From assembly GCA_947498455.1 (NCBI GenBank), contig CANMKK010000002.1, forward strand, positions 62,001 through 126,000: a stretch of 64,000 nucleotides of DNA, read 5' to 3'. Source of the DNA: an uncultured Aquimarina sp. GTDB taxonomy: Bacteria; Bacteroidota; Bacteroidia; Flavobacteriales; Flavobacteriaceae. The notes under the pieces are model-generated. The model was given only the letters and a program-made list of their open reading frames with translations, was not told the DNA's origin and made no database searches. Positions 1 through 9,382 of this stretch are shown piece by piece. The position numbers and the translations under genes were made by a program. How positions within the stretch are numbered: position 1 is the stretch's first letter; the number at the start of each line of letters is the position of its first letter.

Positions 1-989
1 GAGTCTTGTTGTTTCTTAATCTTGCTAAGTGCAAGTAAAGCTTCATTTCTATGCGCATAACTATGATATACTACTTGATGAAGTCCAAATTTGTTAACAC
101 CAATAAGTTCAGAATTAAAACCAAGAGCTTTTAGCTTTTGAACTTTTTTCTTAGCATTAGCTTTAATTCTATATGCACCGGCAACTATATGATATTTGAC
201 TAATAAAGAAGTGTCTTCATTAGTAATAAGTTGAGTGTCTTCCGTTTTTATGGTGGTTAAATTAATAGCAGGAAGCGGGCTCGAAATTTCGAAAGTAGCT
301 TGCTGTATTCTGTTTTCAGCTTTATTGTCTGCTTCTACTATTAAATTATCATTGTACGTTTTATTATCGCTATTGATTTTAGACAATCCTAAAAATCCTC
401 CAATACCCAAAGCAATTATAGCAATAGCGGCGTATTTCATGTAAGGGCGTTCGCCACGTTTTTCTGGAGTAAACGCAATAGGAGTAGTCTCTTCCAGTGC
501 TTCTACCTGTTCTTTATATGTTTCTCGATTAACTTGCGAAAGTGCTACTGGTATTTCTTGCTTTTCTCTTAGAATAGAAGGAGAAATAAAAGAGCTAAGA
601 CCAAAGGCTTCAGTAAGATAATTAACCTCCTGAGAAGGTTCAAATTGTAAGGTGTTTTCTGTGGAAGAATAAAAAGAACCTATTCCTTCGAGAACGACAT
701 GTTTTCCTTGATCAATTTTGTTATGTAATGACAGTACATAACGTTGTATTTTTGCAACAGCATCCGTATATGAAATGTTTTCGGCTTGTGCTATATAATT
801 GGCTAATAGGCCATCATTATTTTGCAATTGACTATTAAAAGAAATCAGTTTTTGAGGAGGAAAAAAAGCATGGGTAAATTCTTGAATTGATGCCGGTTGA
901 CGCTTAGTTAAAAATGCACCAAAGCCAGGTATGATTACACATTCATATCTATATAATAATTCACTAATATACTTCGCTGTAATATTCAT
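1..989 (-). CDS. HU-CCDC81-like / SPOR domain protein (3' end cut by window edge)
   Basis: The reading frame starts at the ATG at 989 and runs off the left edge, so about 329 residues are visible. Residues 1-110 begin with MNITAKYISELLYRYE and the motif IIPGFGAFLT, which is the bacterial HU-CCDC81 type of DNA-binding fold. A basic stretch precedes one membrane helix at about residues 185-202. The last 65 visible residues (YHIVAGAYRIKANAKKKVQ...) match a SPOR peptidoglycan-binding domain. The order HU-like, helix, SPOR suggests an inner-membrane protein with a cytoplasmic N-terminus and a periplasmic SPOR end, perhaps at the division site. The role is inferred from domains only. The gene is divergent from dprA. 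Confidence 0.8.
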   Translation of the reverse strand, partial: MNITAKYISELLYRYECVIIPGFGAFLTKRQPASIQEFTHAFFPPQKLISFNSQLQNNDGLLANYIAQAENISYTDAVAKIQRYVLSLHNKIDQGKHVVLEGIGSFYSSTENTLQFEPSQEVNYLTEAFGLSSFISPSILREKQEIPVALSQVNRETYKEQVEALEETTPIAFTPEKRGERPYMKYAAIAIIALGIGGFLGLSKINSDNKTYNDNLIVEADNKAENRIQQATFEISSPLPAINLTTIKTEDTQLITNEDTSLLVKYHIVAGAYRIKANAKKKVQKLKALGFNSELIGVNKFGLHQVVYHSYAHRNEALLALSKIKKQQD

Positions 990-1215
990 TGCCCCTTTCT
1001 AAAAAAAATCTCTTTCGTTTAATCTAAAATTTGTTGAAAACTTTTACTAAAAATAACACGAGTGTTCAATAATTAAAGTAGATCAACCGTTTTAGCTTGC
1101 TCATTTATAATGATCCAAAGGTATAGAAAAATGAGAATGAATTTTAACTAAACCCTTTGATTTTATTAACAGTTTTGATTTTTTTCGTTTCTTGTACTGA
1201 CTTAGAATAGATTAG

Positions 1216-2319
1216 ATGACTACAGAAAAATTAATTGCCTTACTTACGCTAAAAAAAGCCCCTAATCTGGGAGATAGTTCTATTAAAAAACTGATACGAG
1301 AAGTTGGATCTGCTGAGGGTGTTTTGCAGGAGAGGGCAGAAAAGTTGTTGGCAATTGATGGAATCGGTTCTGTGAAAATAAAAGAATTACATAATCCTGT
1401 GCACAGAAATGAGGCAGAAAATGAGTTGCGATTTATAAAGGATAATAGTATTAATTATGTAGGATATGATGAGACTTCTTATCCTGATAAATTAAAATAC
1501 TGCCTTGATAGTCCCGTAGTATTATTTAGTAAAGGGAATATTGATTTAAAAAATAAAAAAATGCTTAGCATAGTTGGTACCAGAAAAGTTACGAGCTATG
1601 GTGTGCAATTTTGCGAAGAATTAATTGAAACAATCGTTCCGTTTAACCCAGTTATCGTTTCTGGATTTGCCTATGGTATTGATATAACAGCGCATAGGGC
1701 AGCGGTTAAGCACGATTTACAAACAATTGGTTGTCTTGCTCATGGATTAAATCAGGTATATCCTAAGGTGCATAAAAAATATATGCCTCAGATCGAAGAG
1801 AATGGAGGGTTCTTTACGGATTTTTGGAGTACTGATACATTCGATAGAAAGAATTTTTTAGGGCGAAACCGAATTATAGCCGGTTTAAGTGAGGCTACTA
1901 TCGTAGTAGAAAGTGCGGATAAAGGAGGTTCGTTAGTTACTGCTGAAATTGCAAACTCATATAACCGGGAAGTCTTTGCGGTACCTGGTAGAGCTGGAGA
2001 TCCATTTAGCAAGGGGTGTAATACATTAATTAAAACCCAACGAGCCCATATGTTGACTAGCGCTGCGGATCTAATATATATGTTGGGTTGGGAATTAGAA
2101 GAACGGCAGAAACCATTAGTACAGAAACAACTTTTTGTAGAGTTAGAAGAAGATGAGAAGAAAGTTTATAGCTTTCTTAGTGATAATGGGAAAGAATTGC
2201 TTGATATTATAGCTTTAGAATGTAATATACCAACTTTTAAGGTTGCCTCTGTTTTGTTAAATATGGAATTAAAGGGAGTGATACGACCATTACCTGGTAA
2301 AATGTTTGAAACTATATAA
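1216..2319 (+). CDS. dprA: DNA-processing protein DprA
   Basis: The 367-aa protein has the DprA/Smf Rossmann fold, with SIVGTRKVTSYG (about 117-128), VSGFAYGIDITAH (about 148-160), GRNRIIAGLSEATIVVE and GSLVTAEIA followed by FAVPG. A helix-hairpin-helix-like N-terminus and a C-terminal winged-helix segment (about 310-365) complete the usual layout. DprA loads RecA on incoming single-stranded DNA during natural transformation. The ATG at 1216 gives the usual flavobacterial N-terminus. The gene stands alone, divergent from the SPOR gene, and ends before a strong hairpin terminator. Confidence 0.95.
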   Translation: MTTEKLIALLTLKKAPNLGDSSIKKLIREVGSAEGVLQERAEKLLAIDGIGSVKIKELHNPVHRNEAENELRFIKDNSINYVGYDETSYPDKLKYCLDSPVVLFSKGNIDLKNKKMLSIVGTRKVTSYGVQFCEELIETIVPFNPVIVSGFAYGIDITAHRAAVKHDLQTIGCLAHGLNQVYPKVHKKYMPQIEENGGFFTDFWSTDTFDRKNFLGRNRIIAGLSEATIVVESADKGGSLVTAEIANSYNREVFAVPGRAGDPFSKGCNTLIKTQRAHMLTSAADLIYMLGWELEERQKPLVQKQLFVELEEDEKKVYSFLSDNGKELLDIIALECNIPTFKVASVLLNMELKGVIRPLPGKMFETI

Positions 2320-2394
2320 TTGCATTTGAAAAATGATATTCATCCTGCCTAGTTTGTCCTGATATAATTGATTCTAAATGTTTAAAATTGTAAA

Positions 2395-2430
2395 AAAAGC
2401 CTGTCTAAATTTTATTATAGACAGGCTTTT
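2395..2430. terminator. Bidirectional intrinsic terminator between dprA and the LPMO gene
   Basis: A perfect 13-bp stem pairs 2395-2407 (AAAAGCCTGTCTA) with 2418-2430 around a 10-nt loop. A-run and T-run flanks let it work for dprA on the plus strand and the LPMO gene on the minus strand. Confidence 0.85.
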
Positions 2431-2519
2431 ATAATGATTACATTAATTATAAAAACGAAAGGAAGTAGTTATGGACTTAGTATGTTCCATTACAATTTTT
2501 TCATTTAGTATTTAATTCA

Positions 2520-4541
2520 TTAGTTCTTTTGAATTTTGCCATTCATTTTTATTCCTTTTTCTGCAATAGAAATAGTATATAAGTAAAGTCCTGACTCTAA
2601 TTGAGAAAGATCAAAAGTTTTAAGACTGTTACCACTTTTTAGTGAATTATTTGTAAAACTTAATACTTTTGCCCCACTGACTGAATAAATTTTAAGATTA
2701 AAATTAGAATCAGATAAGTCAGACTGAATAGAAATATGTAAAGTATTATTAACTGGATTAGGATAGGTTCTAAAGGCGATCGGTGAAGCACTTTTTGCAC
2801 CAGTACAATCCCCTGATTTAGACCACGCACTTTGCCAGTGAATTCCTGTTCCGGGAGCATATGCCCATGCAGCGCTAGAAGAACACCATCCTGGGATATT
2901 ACAAGTATACTTGCTACCTTCATTTTGCACTTCTTGATTCTGATTATATGAAGTCCCTGCTACATACTGAGTAATTCCAGTACATCCGTTAGTACTACCA
3001 ATTACGGTTACCGAGACAGTAGAAGAAGTGGTTGCAGCATTTTCATTATCCGTAGCTTTAGCACTAAGTGTATAACTTCCTGCAGCTGCATTGGTAATAG
3101 TATAACTATAAGGACTTGTCGTATCTTCACCCAATTTAGTGCTACCATTAAAGAACTCCACTTTAGTAATAGTACCATCAGAGTCAGAAGCACTAGCTGT
3201 TATAGCAATAGAATCCCCTTGATTAAAAGAAGTACTATTAGTAGGAGATGTGATGCTAACCGTTGGAACTATATTTCCTTCATTAGTACAAGACCCTATG
3301 TTTTCCCATGGTAGACCTTCTCCGCTATGTGTATCAGGAGTTTGATTAAGAGTCCACCATTTAGCTCTATATTGTGAATTACTATATTTTACGGTTTCTC
3401 CTCCAGAATAAGTAGTAGTAGATGACCACGCTGGTATACCGTTACAATCATCATCTTCGTCGCATGCTCCTGTAGAGTTATAGGTCGTTTGACTACAAAC
3501 AATAGTAAAATTGCCTATTTGATTTCCTAAAGTATCACGGGCTTCCCACTGACTTCCGATTGTGGTATTTGCAGTAAAAGAGCTTCCTGTATTGGCGGAT
3601 CCTTGCAAAGCATTATTCTGATAATATTGTAATGAACAATCTGTATTGTTGGTAAAAGTAATGCTTACTGCATCACCAGTAGTACAATCATTTCCTTCAT
3701 TACATTCTCCAGAAGAAACGTAAGTTGTTTGGTCACAAATAACAGTAAAGTTATCTATCGGGTTTCCGGTGCTGTTTTGTGCTTCCCACTGACTTCCTAT
3801 TGTAGTGTTTCCGGTAAAAGAACCTCCTGCATTAGCAGATCCTTTAAAAGAACCATTTTCATGATATCGTAATGTACAATCAGTATTATTAGAAAAAGTC
3901 GCGCTTACAGCATCGCCGGTATTACAATCACCACCGCCACCTTGGACTAATATATCACTTACTGCATAAAATGCTTCATGACTATGATTGTAATCTCTTT
4001 GCCATATACTTACTAAAGCGGCTCTTTTACCTGCATAAGAATCTGGAATAAAAGACCTAATCGTAGTGAATGATTCTGCAGGTCCTTTTCCCACGTGACC
4101 AATTTCTATAAGGTCATCCCATCTTAATGGCTGTGTAGGATCCCAACTTAATTGAGTAATATAAACCTTATAATATTCAGTCGTATGAGGTGCGGTATTC
4201 TGCCATTTCACATCAATATATCCATGGTTAACTGTTGTTGCTGTCCAGTCAGTAGTTAAAGCATCGAGACAGCTAAAATCTACAGCACTACCATTACCAC
4301 CACTGGCAATTTGACCATCCGGAATCAAAGCTCGATGATTGCCAAAGTTAGTATCTGGTTGTAAAACCCCCATCCAATCATAAATCGCGGTACCACAAGA
4401 GCCACAAGGAGAGTCAGACGGATTATTATAACAGTTGTAAATCCTACTTGGAGGGTAAATCACAGTACCATGTGAGAATACGGGTTGAACTATACTCAGC
4501 AAAAAGAGTAAAAGTCCCAGAAATTTTAGAGTTTGTTTCAT
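2520..4541 (-). CDS. Secreted AA10 lytic polysaccharide monooxygenase with chitin-binding modules and T9SS tail
   Basis: The 673-aa protein starts with a 23-residue signal peptide. Cleavage exposes His24 (VFS|HGTVIYPPSR), which with the His in NTAPHTTEYYKVY forms the copper histidine brace of AA10 LPMOs; the HEAFYAVSDI segment is also typical. After the catalytic domain (24-200) come two related 75-residue modules (each TTIGSQWEA...NFT.vC..TTY), a CBM5/12-like module (WSSTTTYSGGETVKYSNSQYRA), a Big_9-like Ig domain (about 430-515), a CBM73-like cysteine module, and a type IX sorting domain that starts near FRTYPNPVNN. Chitin oxidation is the likely role, inferred from the family and the modules. 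The GH3 hexosaminidase downstream may act on the products. Confidence 0.9.
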   Translation of the reverse strand: MKQTLKFLGLLLFLLSIVQPVFSHGTVIYPPSRIYNCYNNPSDSPCGSCGTAIYDWMGVLQPDTNFGNHRALIPDGQIASGGNGSAVDFSCLDALTTDWTATTVNHGYIDVKWQNTAPHTTEYYKVYITQLSWDPTQPLRWDDLIEIGHVGKGPAESFTTIRSFIPDSYAGKRAALVSIWQRDYNHSHEAFYAVSDILVQGGGGDCNTGDAVSATFSNNTDCTLRYHENGSFKGSANAGGSFTGNTTIGSQWEAQNSTGNPIDNFTVICDQTTYVSSGECNEGNDCTTGDAVSITFTNNTDCSLQYYQNNALQGSANTGSSFTANTTIGSQWEARDTLGNQIGNFTIVCSQTTYNSTGACDEDDDCNGIPAWSSTTTYSGGETVKYSNSQYRAKWWTLNQTPDTHSGEGLPWENIGSCTNEGNIVPTVSITSPTNSTSFNQGDSIAITASASDSDGTITKVEFFNGSTKLGEDTTSPYSYTITNAAAGSYTLSAKATDNENAATTSSTVSVTVIGSTNGCTGITQYVAGTSYNQNQEVQNEGSKYTCNIPGWCSSSAAWAYAPGTGIHWQSAWSKSGDCTGAKSASPIAFRTYPNPVNNTLHISIQSDLSDSNFNLKIYSVSGAKVLSFTNNSLKSGNSLKTFDLSQLESGLYLYTISIAEKGIKMNGKIQKN

Positions 4542-4893
4542 AATAATTAATAGTTATAGTTGATAAATGAGTTAATATTTTTAGGGTTTCACCCTGAGAA
4601 CTGGAAAATCCAAACCAGAAGTATTTATATAATACCCTAAGCATAAATAGCATAGTTTACTCATAGACTTTTTTCTAGTCTAGAAGTGCTTTACGTTATG
4701 TTTACTTGTATTTGGAGTTTTCGTGTGAAAAAAAAATATTTTGTTAATAGATTTCATAAACAAAATAAGATTCCTTCTTGTAATTTGTAGTTCTTGATAA
4801 GCCTAAATTTAATTGGTTTATTGATTTGCGTTATTATATCAAAAAGGATAAATTAGAATCACCTTTTAAGTATTACAACTTGATTTTGCGCTT

Positions 4894-5025
4894 CTATTTT
4901 TGGGAAAATGAGTTATAGACTAATCTATTGCTAACATCTGAAAATGGAGTAGCAATTATGCAACTGCTATATTTTCCATGAATAAACCAAAAAGCTTCAA
5001 GAAATTCTGGGAGTAGTTTTTTCAT
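4894..5025 (-). pseudogene. Remnant of an aquaporin Z N-terminus
   Basis: A 43-codon frame starting at the ATG at 5025 reads MKKLLPEFLEAFWFIHGKYS and ends at a stop at 4894. The spacing M-K-K-L-x-x-E-F-x-x-x-F-W-x-x-x-G matches the first helix of AqpZ proteins (known form MKKLxAEFxGTFWLVxGGCG). The glycines and later helices are lost, so this is a degraded fragment of a channel of about 230 residues. The match rests on pattern recognition of a short segment. Confidence 0.5.
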
Positions 5026-5651
5026 ATTTAATGAGTTTGTGTGTTTTAGTTGCCGTAAAAGTACTAAATTATAGGGAGAAAATTCAGTTTTTTGAGGATT
5101 AACAACAAAAAATTTACATTCTAGGCAAAATTATTGCTTAGTACTAGGAAAAACATTCATTACGATATATTCGAAAAGCTCAAAAAATACCATTTAAATA
5201 TGCAAACTACTCATAAACATGAAGGTATAGATTGTTGGTGTAAGTGCTTTGTATACCGAGAATAGAATATGAATCATATCATTTCTCAAGCGAAACTACC
5301 GACTAAAATTGTTTCTTTTTAGTACAGGTTTCAAAATAAAATGCATTGATAGTGTTGCTACTCTTGAATTTTCTTTTTCACCTGAGCCAAGAAACAATTC
5401 AATTCAGGTTCTGGTAATTTCATATAAGAGCTTGTATTACAGGGATTACAAAATTTAAGACATACACTACTTACTGTATATTCAATATAAAACTAGCAGT
5501 TAGATGTTGCTTTTTTATAACGTAGGGCTTTACCTAGGCAATAAGTAAACGAAATCCTTCATCTTTTGCCTCTTAACAATACAGGTCTTTCCTCTACATA
5601 GATAATTCGTAGTACTCATAAAAAATAAATAGAATGCACTTCTGAAGAATA

Positions 5652-5733
5652 ATACGATTTATGGATAAGAAATTCGTATAAGGAGTTTGAATTATTTTGC
5701 ACTATACGCGAAAGTTTTATGCGTAAATCATAT
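5652..5733 (-). repeat. MITE-like palindromic repeat, short form (copy A)
   Basis: This 82-bp copy reads on the minus strand as ATATGATTTACGCATAAAAC...TTATCCATAAATCGTAT. It is the same length as copy D at 63054-63135 and lacks the 80-bp centre of copies B and C. The ends form an imperfect inverted repeat. Confidence 0.8.
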
Positions 5734-5757
5734 AAATCTTTATGTAATTGATGATGG

Positions 5758-6861
5758 TTAAAAGATGATCCCTCCACAAACTTTTAATCTCAGAATTTTC
5801 TTTATCGATTGCTGCACTTGTTTTTTATATGAACTATCAGTTTTCATTGCCATAAGAATAGAATTAATTGTTTTTTCTTCGTCTTGTGGCATTAAAATAA
5901 GATCACAACCTGCTTTAGAAGCTAATAAAGGCGCATTGTCAAGAATAGTCACTGCTTTCATAATATTCAATGCATCAGAAACAATAACCCCTTTAAAACC
6001 CATTTCTTCTTTTAGTAAATCGGTAATTATTTTTCTGGAGCAGCTAGAAGGCAAACCATTAGTGTCATATTTTTCGTTATTCTGGATGGTAATATGTGCA
6101 ATCATTATAGATAATACTCCATCTTCTATGATTTTTTTGTAGTTGTCCACTTCTTGTAAAGCCCCGTCAATATATACACTTTGTTTATGTGTATCTCCTT
6201 TTACAAGTCCATGACCTGGAAAGTGCTTTGCAGTAGCTATAATACCACCTTCTTGCGTGCATTTTATAAACTGATTGGCTAGGTTAATAACCGAATCTTT
6301 GTTATTACCATAACTTCTGGATTTAATCGCCTCATTATTTGGACTAATATCAAGTACAGGAGCGTAGTTATGATGAACACCAATTTCTTTAAGTTCACTA
6401 TTTATTATAGCGACGACCTTGTCAGATTGAGCTTCTGTTTTAATATCAATAGTTTTCCCAACGTCTTTGGCACCCTTTATTCTACTAGCAAATAGGCTCG
6501 GTTCGGCATCCATACTAAAAAGAAGGGGAAGTGTATTGTTTTTAGTAGAAATTGCATTTAATGCAGCAATACTTTCTGTATGTGTTTTTTTTGTGCCTTT
6601 AAGGAAAACCACTCCTCCAATAGCATTGCTAGTAGTAAGTTTTTTTACAGTAGTCATTGGTTTTCCTAATTCTCCAGCAGAAGTAATAATCATCTGGGAA
6701 ACTTTTTGCCGTTCACTAAGTGTGTGGTATATAGAGTCTACAGTGTATTCCAGCTCGGAATTATAGGTGTAAAAATCCTGTAAGCCAAATTTTTGAGATT
6801 GTGCATTTATATTAGGAATGTATAGGATAGCGATAAAAAATAATACAGAAAGAAACCTCAT
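5758..6861 (-). CDS. Secreted glycoside hydrolase family 3, beta-N-acetylhexosaminidase-like (NagZ type)
   Basis: The 367-aa protein has a signal peptide (1-20, ending NINA) and a single GH3 N-terminal barrel, the size of NagZ-type enzymes. KHFPGHG at 212-218 and DTH at 223-225 are the substrate-binding and catalytic-histidine loop of that subfamily. The nucleophile is Asp296 in VSDALNI. The enzyme would release terminal GlcNAc from chitin or peptidoglycan fragments, probably in the periplasm or outside the cell. The LPMO gene about 1.2 kb away supports chitin use, but a cell-wall recycling role is equally possible. Confidence 0.85.
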   Translation of the reverse strand: MRFLSVLFFIAILYIPNINAQSQKFGLQDFYTYNSELEYTVDSIYHTLSERQKVSQMIITSAGELGKPMTTVKKLTTSNAIGGVVFLKGTKKTHTESIAALNAISTKNNTLPLLFSMDAEPSLFASRIKGAKDVGKTIDIKTEAQSDKVVAIINSELKEIGVHHNYAPVLDISPNNEAIKSRSYGNNKDSVINLANQFIKCTQEGGIIATAKHFPGHGLVKGDTHKQSVYIDGALQEVDNYKKIIEDGVLSIMIAHITIQNNEKYDTNGLPSSCSRKIITDLLKEEMGFKGVIVSDALNIMKAVTILDNAPLLASKAGCDLILMPQDEEKTINSILMAMKTDSSYKKQVQQSIKKILRLKVCGGIIF

Positions 6862-6891
6862 AAATAAGTTAGAGTTTAATGAGTTAATAAA

Positions 6892-7740
6892 TTAACAAAC
6901 GACAGGAACATTTTTTAATTGTCCCCATTCACTCCAGGAACCATCATATACCGAGAGATTTTTATATCCTGAAAGTTTAGCGGCTAATAAAATGATGCAG
7001 GCCGTGATACCAGAACCGCAACTAAAGATCAGTTTTTTATTTTCAATATCAAAATCATCAAAAATCTCAATTAATTTCTGAACTGGGAGCATTTTTCCAT
7101 GATTCAGTACTATGGTATACGGTAGATTTATAGAATTAGGAATATGTCCACCTTGTAGACCGGCTCGTGGTTCTGGATCGATACCGTTAAACCTTCCAAC
7201 AGAGCGAGCATCCAGAATTCTAACATTTGGATCATTCATTCCAGACAAAACTTCTTTAACAGAAACCATAGATATGGAACGATCGTTTATTTTTAAATCT
7301 CCTATGCCATAATTTTCAATAACTTCTATGTTTTCAGTGGGATAGCTGGATTTGATCCATTCTGGTAATCCTCCATCCAAAACGGAGACATTATCAATTC
7401 CCATAGCTGTAAACATCCACCAAGCTCGTGGGCTGGAATATATCCCTAGTCTATCATATACTACAATTTTAGAAGTAGATTTGATCCCTAGTTTTCTGGA
7501 ATTCTCCTCGAAAACCTTTGGAGAAGCTAGCATATTAGGAATATCAGTATGTAGATTAGAAAAAGAGTTTTTAATGTCAAAAAAGCGTGTTCCTGGTATT
7601 TGTAGATTATTATTGTCTGAGTTCTTGCCAGAAGATACCTTCTTGATACTTGCATCTAATACGATAAGATCTGGATGATCTATATGCTCTAATAACCAGT
7701 CAACCGAAACTAAAGGAGTAGTAAGATGTATAGGAGTCAT
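6892..7740 (-). CDS. 3-mercaptopyruvate / thiosulfate sulfurtransferase
   Basis: The 282-aa protein has two rhodanese domains, the N-terminal one inactive and the C-terminal one with the active loop CGSGITA at 241-247. The CGSGxTA loop is typical of 3-mercaptopyruvate sulfurtransferases, whereas thiosulfate-specific rhodaneses carry a more basic loop. Cys241 would carry the persulfide. It transfers sulfur to cyanide or thiols in the cytoplasm. It lies three bases after the NTF2-like gene, so the two are likely cotranscribed with gpsA upstream. Confidence 0.9.
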   Translation of the reverse strand: MTPIHLTTPLVSVDWLLEHIDHPDLIVLDASIKKVSSGKNSDNNNLQIPGTRFFDIKNSFSNLHTDIPNMLASPKVFEENSRKLGIKSTSKIVVYDRLGIYSSPRAWWMFTAMGIDNVSVLDGGLPEWIKSSYPTENIEVIENYGIGDLKINDRSISMVSVKEVLSGMNDPNVRILDARSVGRFNGIDPEPRAGLQGGHIPNSINLPYTIVLNHGKMLPVQKLIEIFDDFDIENKKLIFSCGSGITACIILLAAKLSGYKNLSVYDGSWSEWGQLKNVPVVC

Positions 7741-7743
7741 ATA

Positions 7744-8196
7744 TTATTCTTGAAATTTAACGAGTAACCGGTTGGTTTGTTGTTGCAATTTTTTCTTAAA
7801 AAAACTAGTGCCACCTAGTAGTTTACCTTTCCATCCAATTGCTTGCGAAGCCCATCGGTGAAGATTAAAATGATCCGTATGTTTTATTATTTTACCATCC
7901 TTAAACTCGAATTGTGCATCAATTTTGTTATGTACTTTTCTTCCTGTTTTACTAAATGTATAGTGGGCTTCCCAATGTGCAGATCCATGTTGATCGGTAG
8001 CTTTAATATCAGAGAACTCAATTGTTAGATCCTGTGCATTTTTGCATAGCATTGTCCACATTTTTTTGGCATCTGTAGCTTTTAGCTTTCCAAAGGCAGG
8101 GTCTTCAAAAATTACATCATCGTGATAACAAGAAATCATCTTTTCTGCGTCTTGCTCTCTAAAACCACTGTAAAAAGTTTTTATAAGTTCTTTCAT
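7744..8196 (-). CDS. NTF2-like / SnoaL-like protein
   Basis: The protein is about 150 aa from the ATG at 8196 (MKELIKTFYSGFREQDAEKM). FYSGFREQDAEKMISCYHDD and the alternating strand region up to HTDHFNLHRWASQAIGW match the NTF2-like fold seen in SnoaL-type proteins. The frame stays open upstream to a TTG at 8244, but that start lies inside a heptamer repeat array, so the internal ATG is preferred. The substrate is unknown. The gene sits between gpsA and the sulfurtransferase on the same strand. Confidence 0.75.
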   Translation of the reverse strand: MKELIKTFYSGFREQDAEKMISCYHDDVIFEDPAFGKLKATDAKKMWTMLCKNAQDLTIEFSDIKATDQHGSAHWEAHYTFSKTGRKVHNKIDAQFEFKDGKIIKHTDHFNLHRWASQAIGWKGKLLGGTSFFKKKLQQQTNRLLVKFQE

Positions 8197-8231
8197 ATTC
8201 AATTTGATTTCTAAATTACAATCAGTTTTTT

Positions 8232-8313
8232 CCTCAAACCTCAAACCTCAAACCTCAAACCTCAAACCTCAAACCTCAAACCTCAAACCTCAAACCTCAA
8301 ACCTCAAACCTCA
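8232..8313. repeat. Heptanucleotide tandem repeat, (CCTCAAA)11 plus partial unit
   Basis: Eleven perfect CCTCAAA units cover 8232-8308, and a partial CCTCA runs to 8313. The array lies directly after the gpsA stop codon (8314-8316) and 35 bases before the ATG of the NTF2-like gene. Read on the coding strand, the unit is TTTGAGG and contains GAGG. The perfect units point to recent expansion and easy slippage. Confidence 0.97.
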
Positions 8314-9309
8314 TTAGTCCAGTTTGTCCGCAAGTTTTTTAAAGACCTTTTTTGGATTTTTGTTTTCATACAAAACATCATGCACGGCATCAATAATTGG
8401 TGTTCTGGTAGATTTTGTAGCATCTAGTTCATAGGCAGTTTTAGCAGCATAATAACCTTCAGCAATCATACTCATCTCCATTTGAGCGCTTTTTACCGTA
8501 TATCCTTTACCAATCATGTTTCCAAACATTCGATTACGCGAAAAAACCGAATACCCTGTAACTAGTAAATCACCAAGATATGCTGAGTTATTAATATTTC
8601 GCTTCATTTTATGCACCTTTTTGATAAAGCGTTTCATTTCGCGAATAGCATTACTCATTAAAACACTTTGAAAATTATCTCCATATCCCAATCCATGTGC
8701 AATTCCGGCAGCAACAGAATAGATATTCTTTAATACAGCAGCATATTCTGTACCGATAATATCATCACTTACTTTACATTTTATATACTCACTACTTAAA
8801 TTATCTGCCATAATTTTGGCCTTTTCTTCATCTCTGGAAGCAATAGTAAGATAGGAGAGGCGCTCGAGTGCTACTTCTTCTGCATGGCAGGGACCTGTGA
8901 TCACACCAATATTATTAAAAGGTATTTTATAGATGTCATGGAAATGTTCGCCAACGATCAGACCTGTTTCCGGAACAATTCCCTTAATAGCCGAAAAAAC
9001 CACTTTATTTTCTATGGATTCCGTGAGGTTATCAAGTTCTGATTTTAAAAATGCAGATGGAATTACGAAAATTAAATAATCTGCATAGGCTACAGATTCA
9101 TTAATATCGTTAGTGAGTTTCAGTTGATCGAGGTTGAATTCTACTGAACTTAAATAATTGGGATTATGTTGTTGTCTCTTTAAATGTTCTACAGCATATA
9201 CACTTCGCATATACCAGCCTACTTCATGTAGGTTTTCAGTAAGCATTTTTACAATTGCAGTAGCCCAACTACCACCACCGATTACGGCAAATTTTAATTG
9301 GTTATCCAT
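8314..9309 (-). CDS. gpsA: Glycerol-3-phosphate dehydrogenase [NAD(P)+]
   Basis: The protein is 331 aa from the ATG at 9309 (MDNQLKFAVIGGGSWATA). The open frame extends to a TTG seven codons earlier, but the ATG places the dinucleotide loop GGGSWATA at the usual distance. Other family marks are ITGPCHAEEVA, the catalytic-lysine segment AAVLKNIYSVAAGIAHGLGYGDN and the C-terminal IAEGYYAAK region. It makes sn-glycerol 3-phosphate for phospholipid synthesis in the cytoplasm. It is the first gene of a minus-strand group that continues across a heptamer repeat. Confidence 0.95.
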   Translation of the reverse strand: MDNQLKFAVIGGGSWATAIVKMLTENLHEVGWYMRSVYAVEHLKRQQHNPNYLSSVEFNLDQLKLTNDINESVAYADYLIFVIPSAFLKSELDNLTESIENKVVFSAIKGIVPETGLIVGEHFHDIYKIPFNNIGVITGPCHAEEVALERLSYLTIASRDEEKAKIMADNLSSEYIKCKVSDDIIGTEYAAVLKNIYSVAAGIAHGLGYGDNFQSVLMSNAIREMKRFIKKVHKMKRNINNSAYLGDLLVTGYSVFSRNRMFGNMIGKGYTVKSAQMEMSMIAEGYYAAKTAYELDATKSTRTPIIDAVHDVLYENKNPKKVFKKLADKLD

Positions 9310-9382
9310 GTAATAAAATTGTGGACTCAAAAATACACAAAATAGACCTTAAAACATATATTATAATATCAATTAAATGATT

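Larger units (their letters stand above)
4542..5757. other. 1.2-kb decayed intergenic region
   Basis: No intact gene is visible between the LPMO and GH3 genes. The stretch holds an aquaporin-like N-terminal remnant (4894-5025) and a short 82-bp copy of the MITE-like repeat (5652-5733). The rest is AT-rich with short broken frames. It looks like a graveyard of decayed genes rather than a regulatory region. Confidence 0.6.

Noticed and set aside
4444..4653. Open frame overlapping the LPMO start
   Set aside because: It is a shifted-frame shadow of the LPMO signal peptide region with no start context of its own.
5200..5270. A 21-codon frame MQTTHKHEGIDCWCKCFVYR
   Set aside because: It is short, in a decayed region, and only vaguely resembles small phage-like proteins; it was not called as a gene.
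8232..8313. CRISPR array
   Set aside because: The units are 7 bp and directly adjacent, without spacers.
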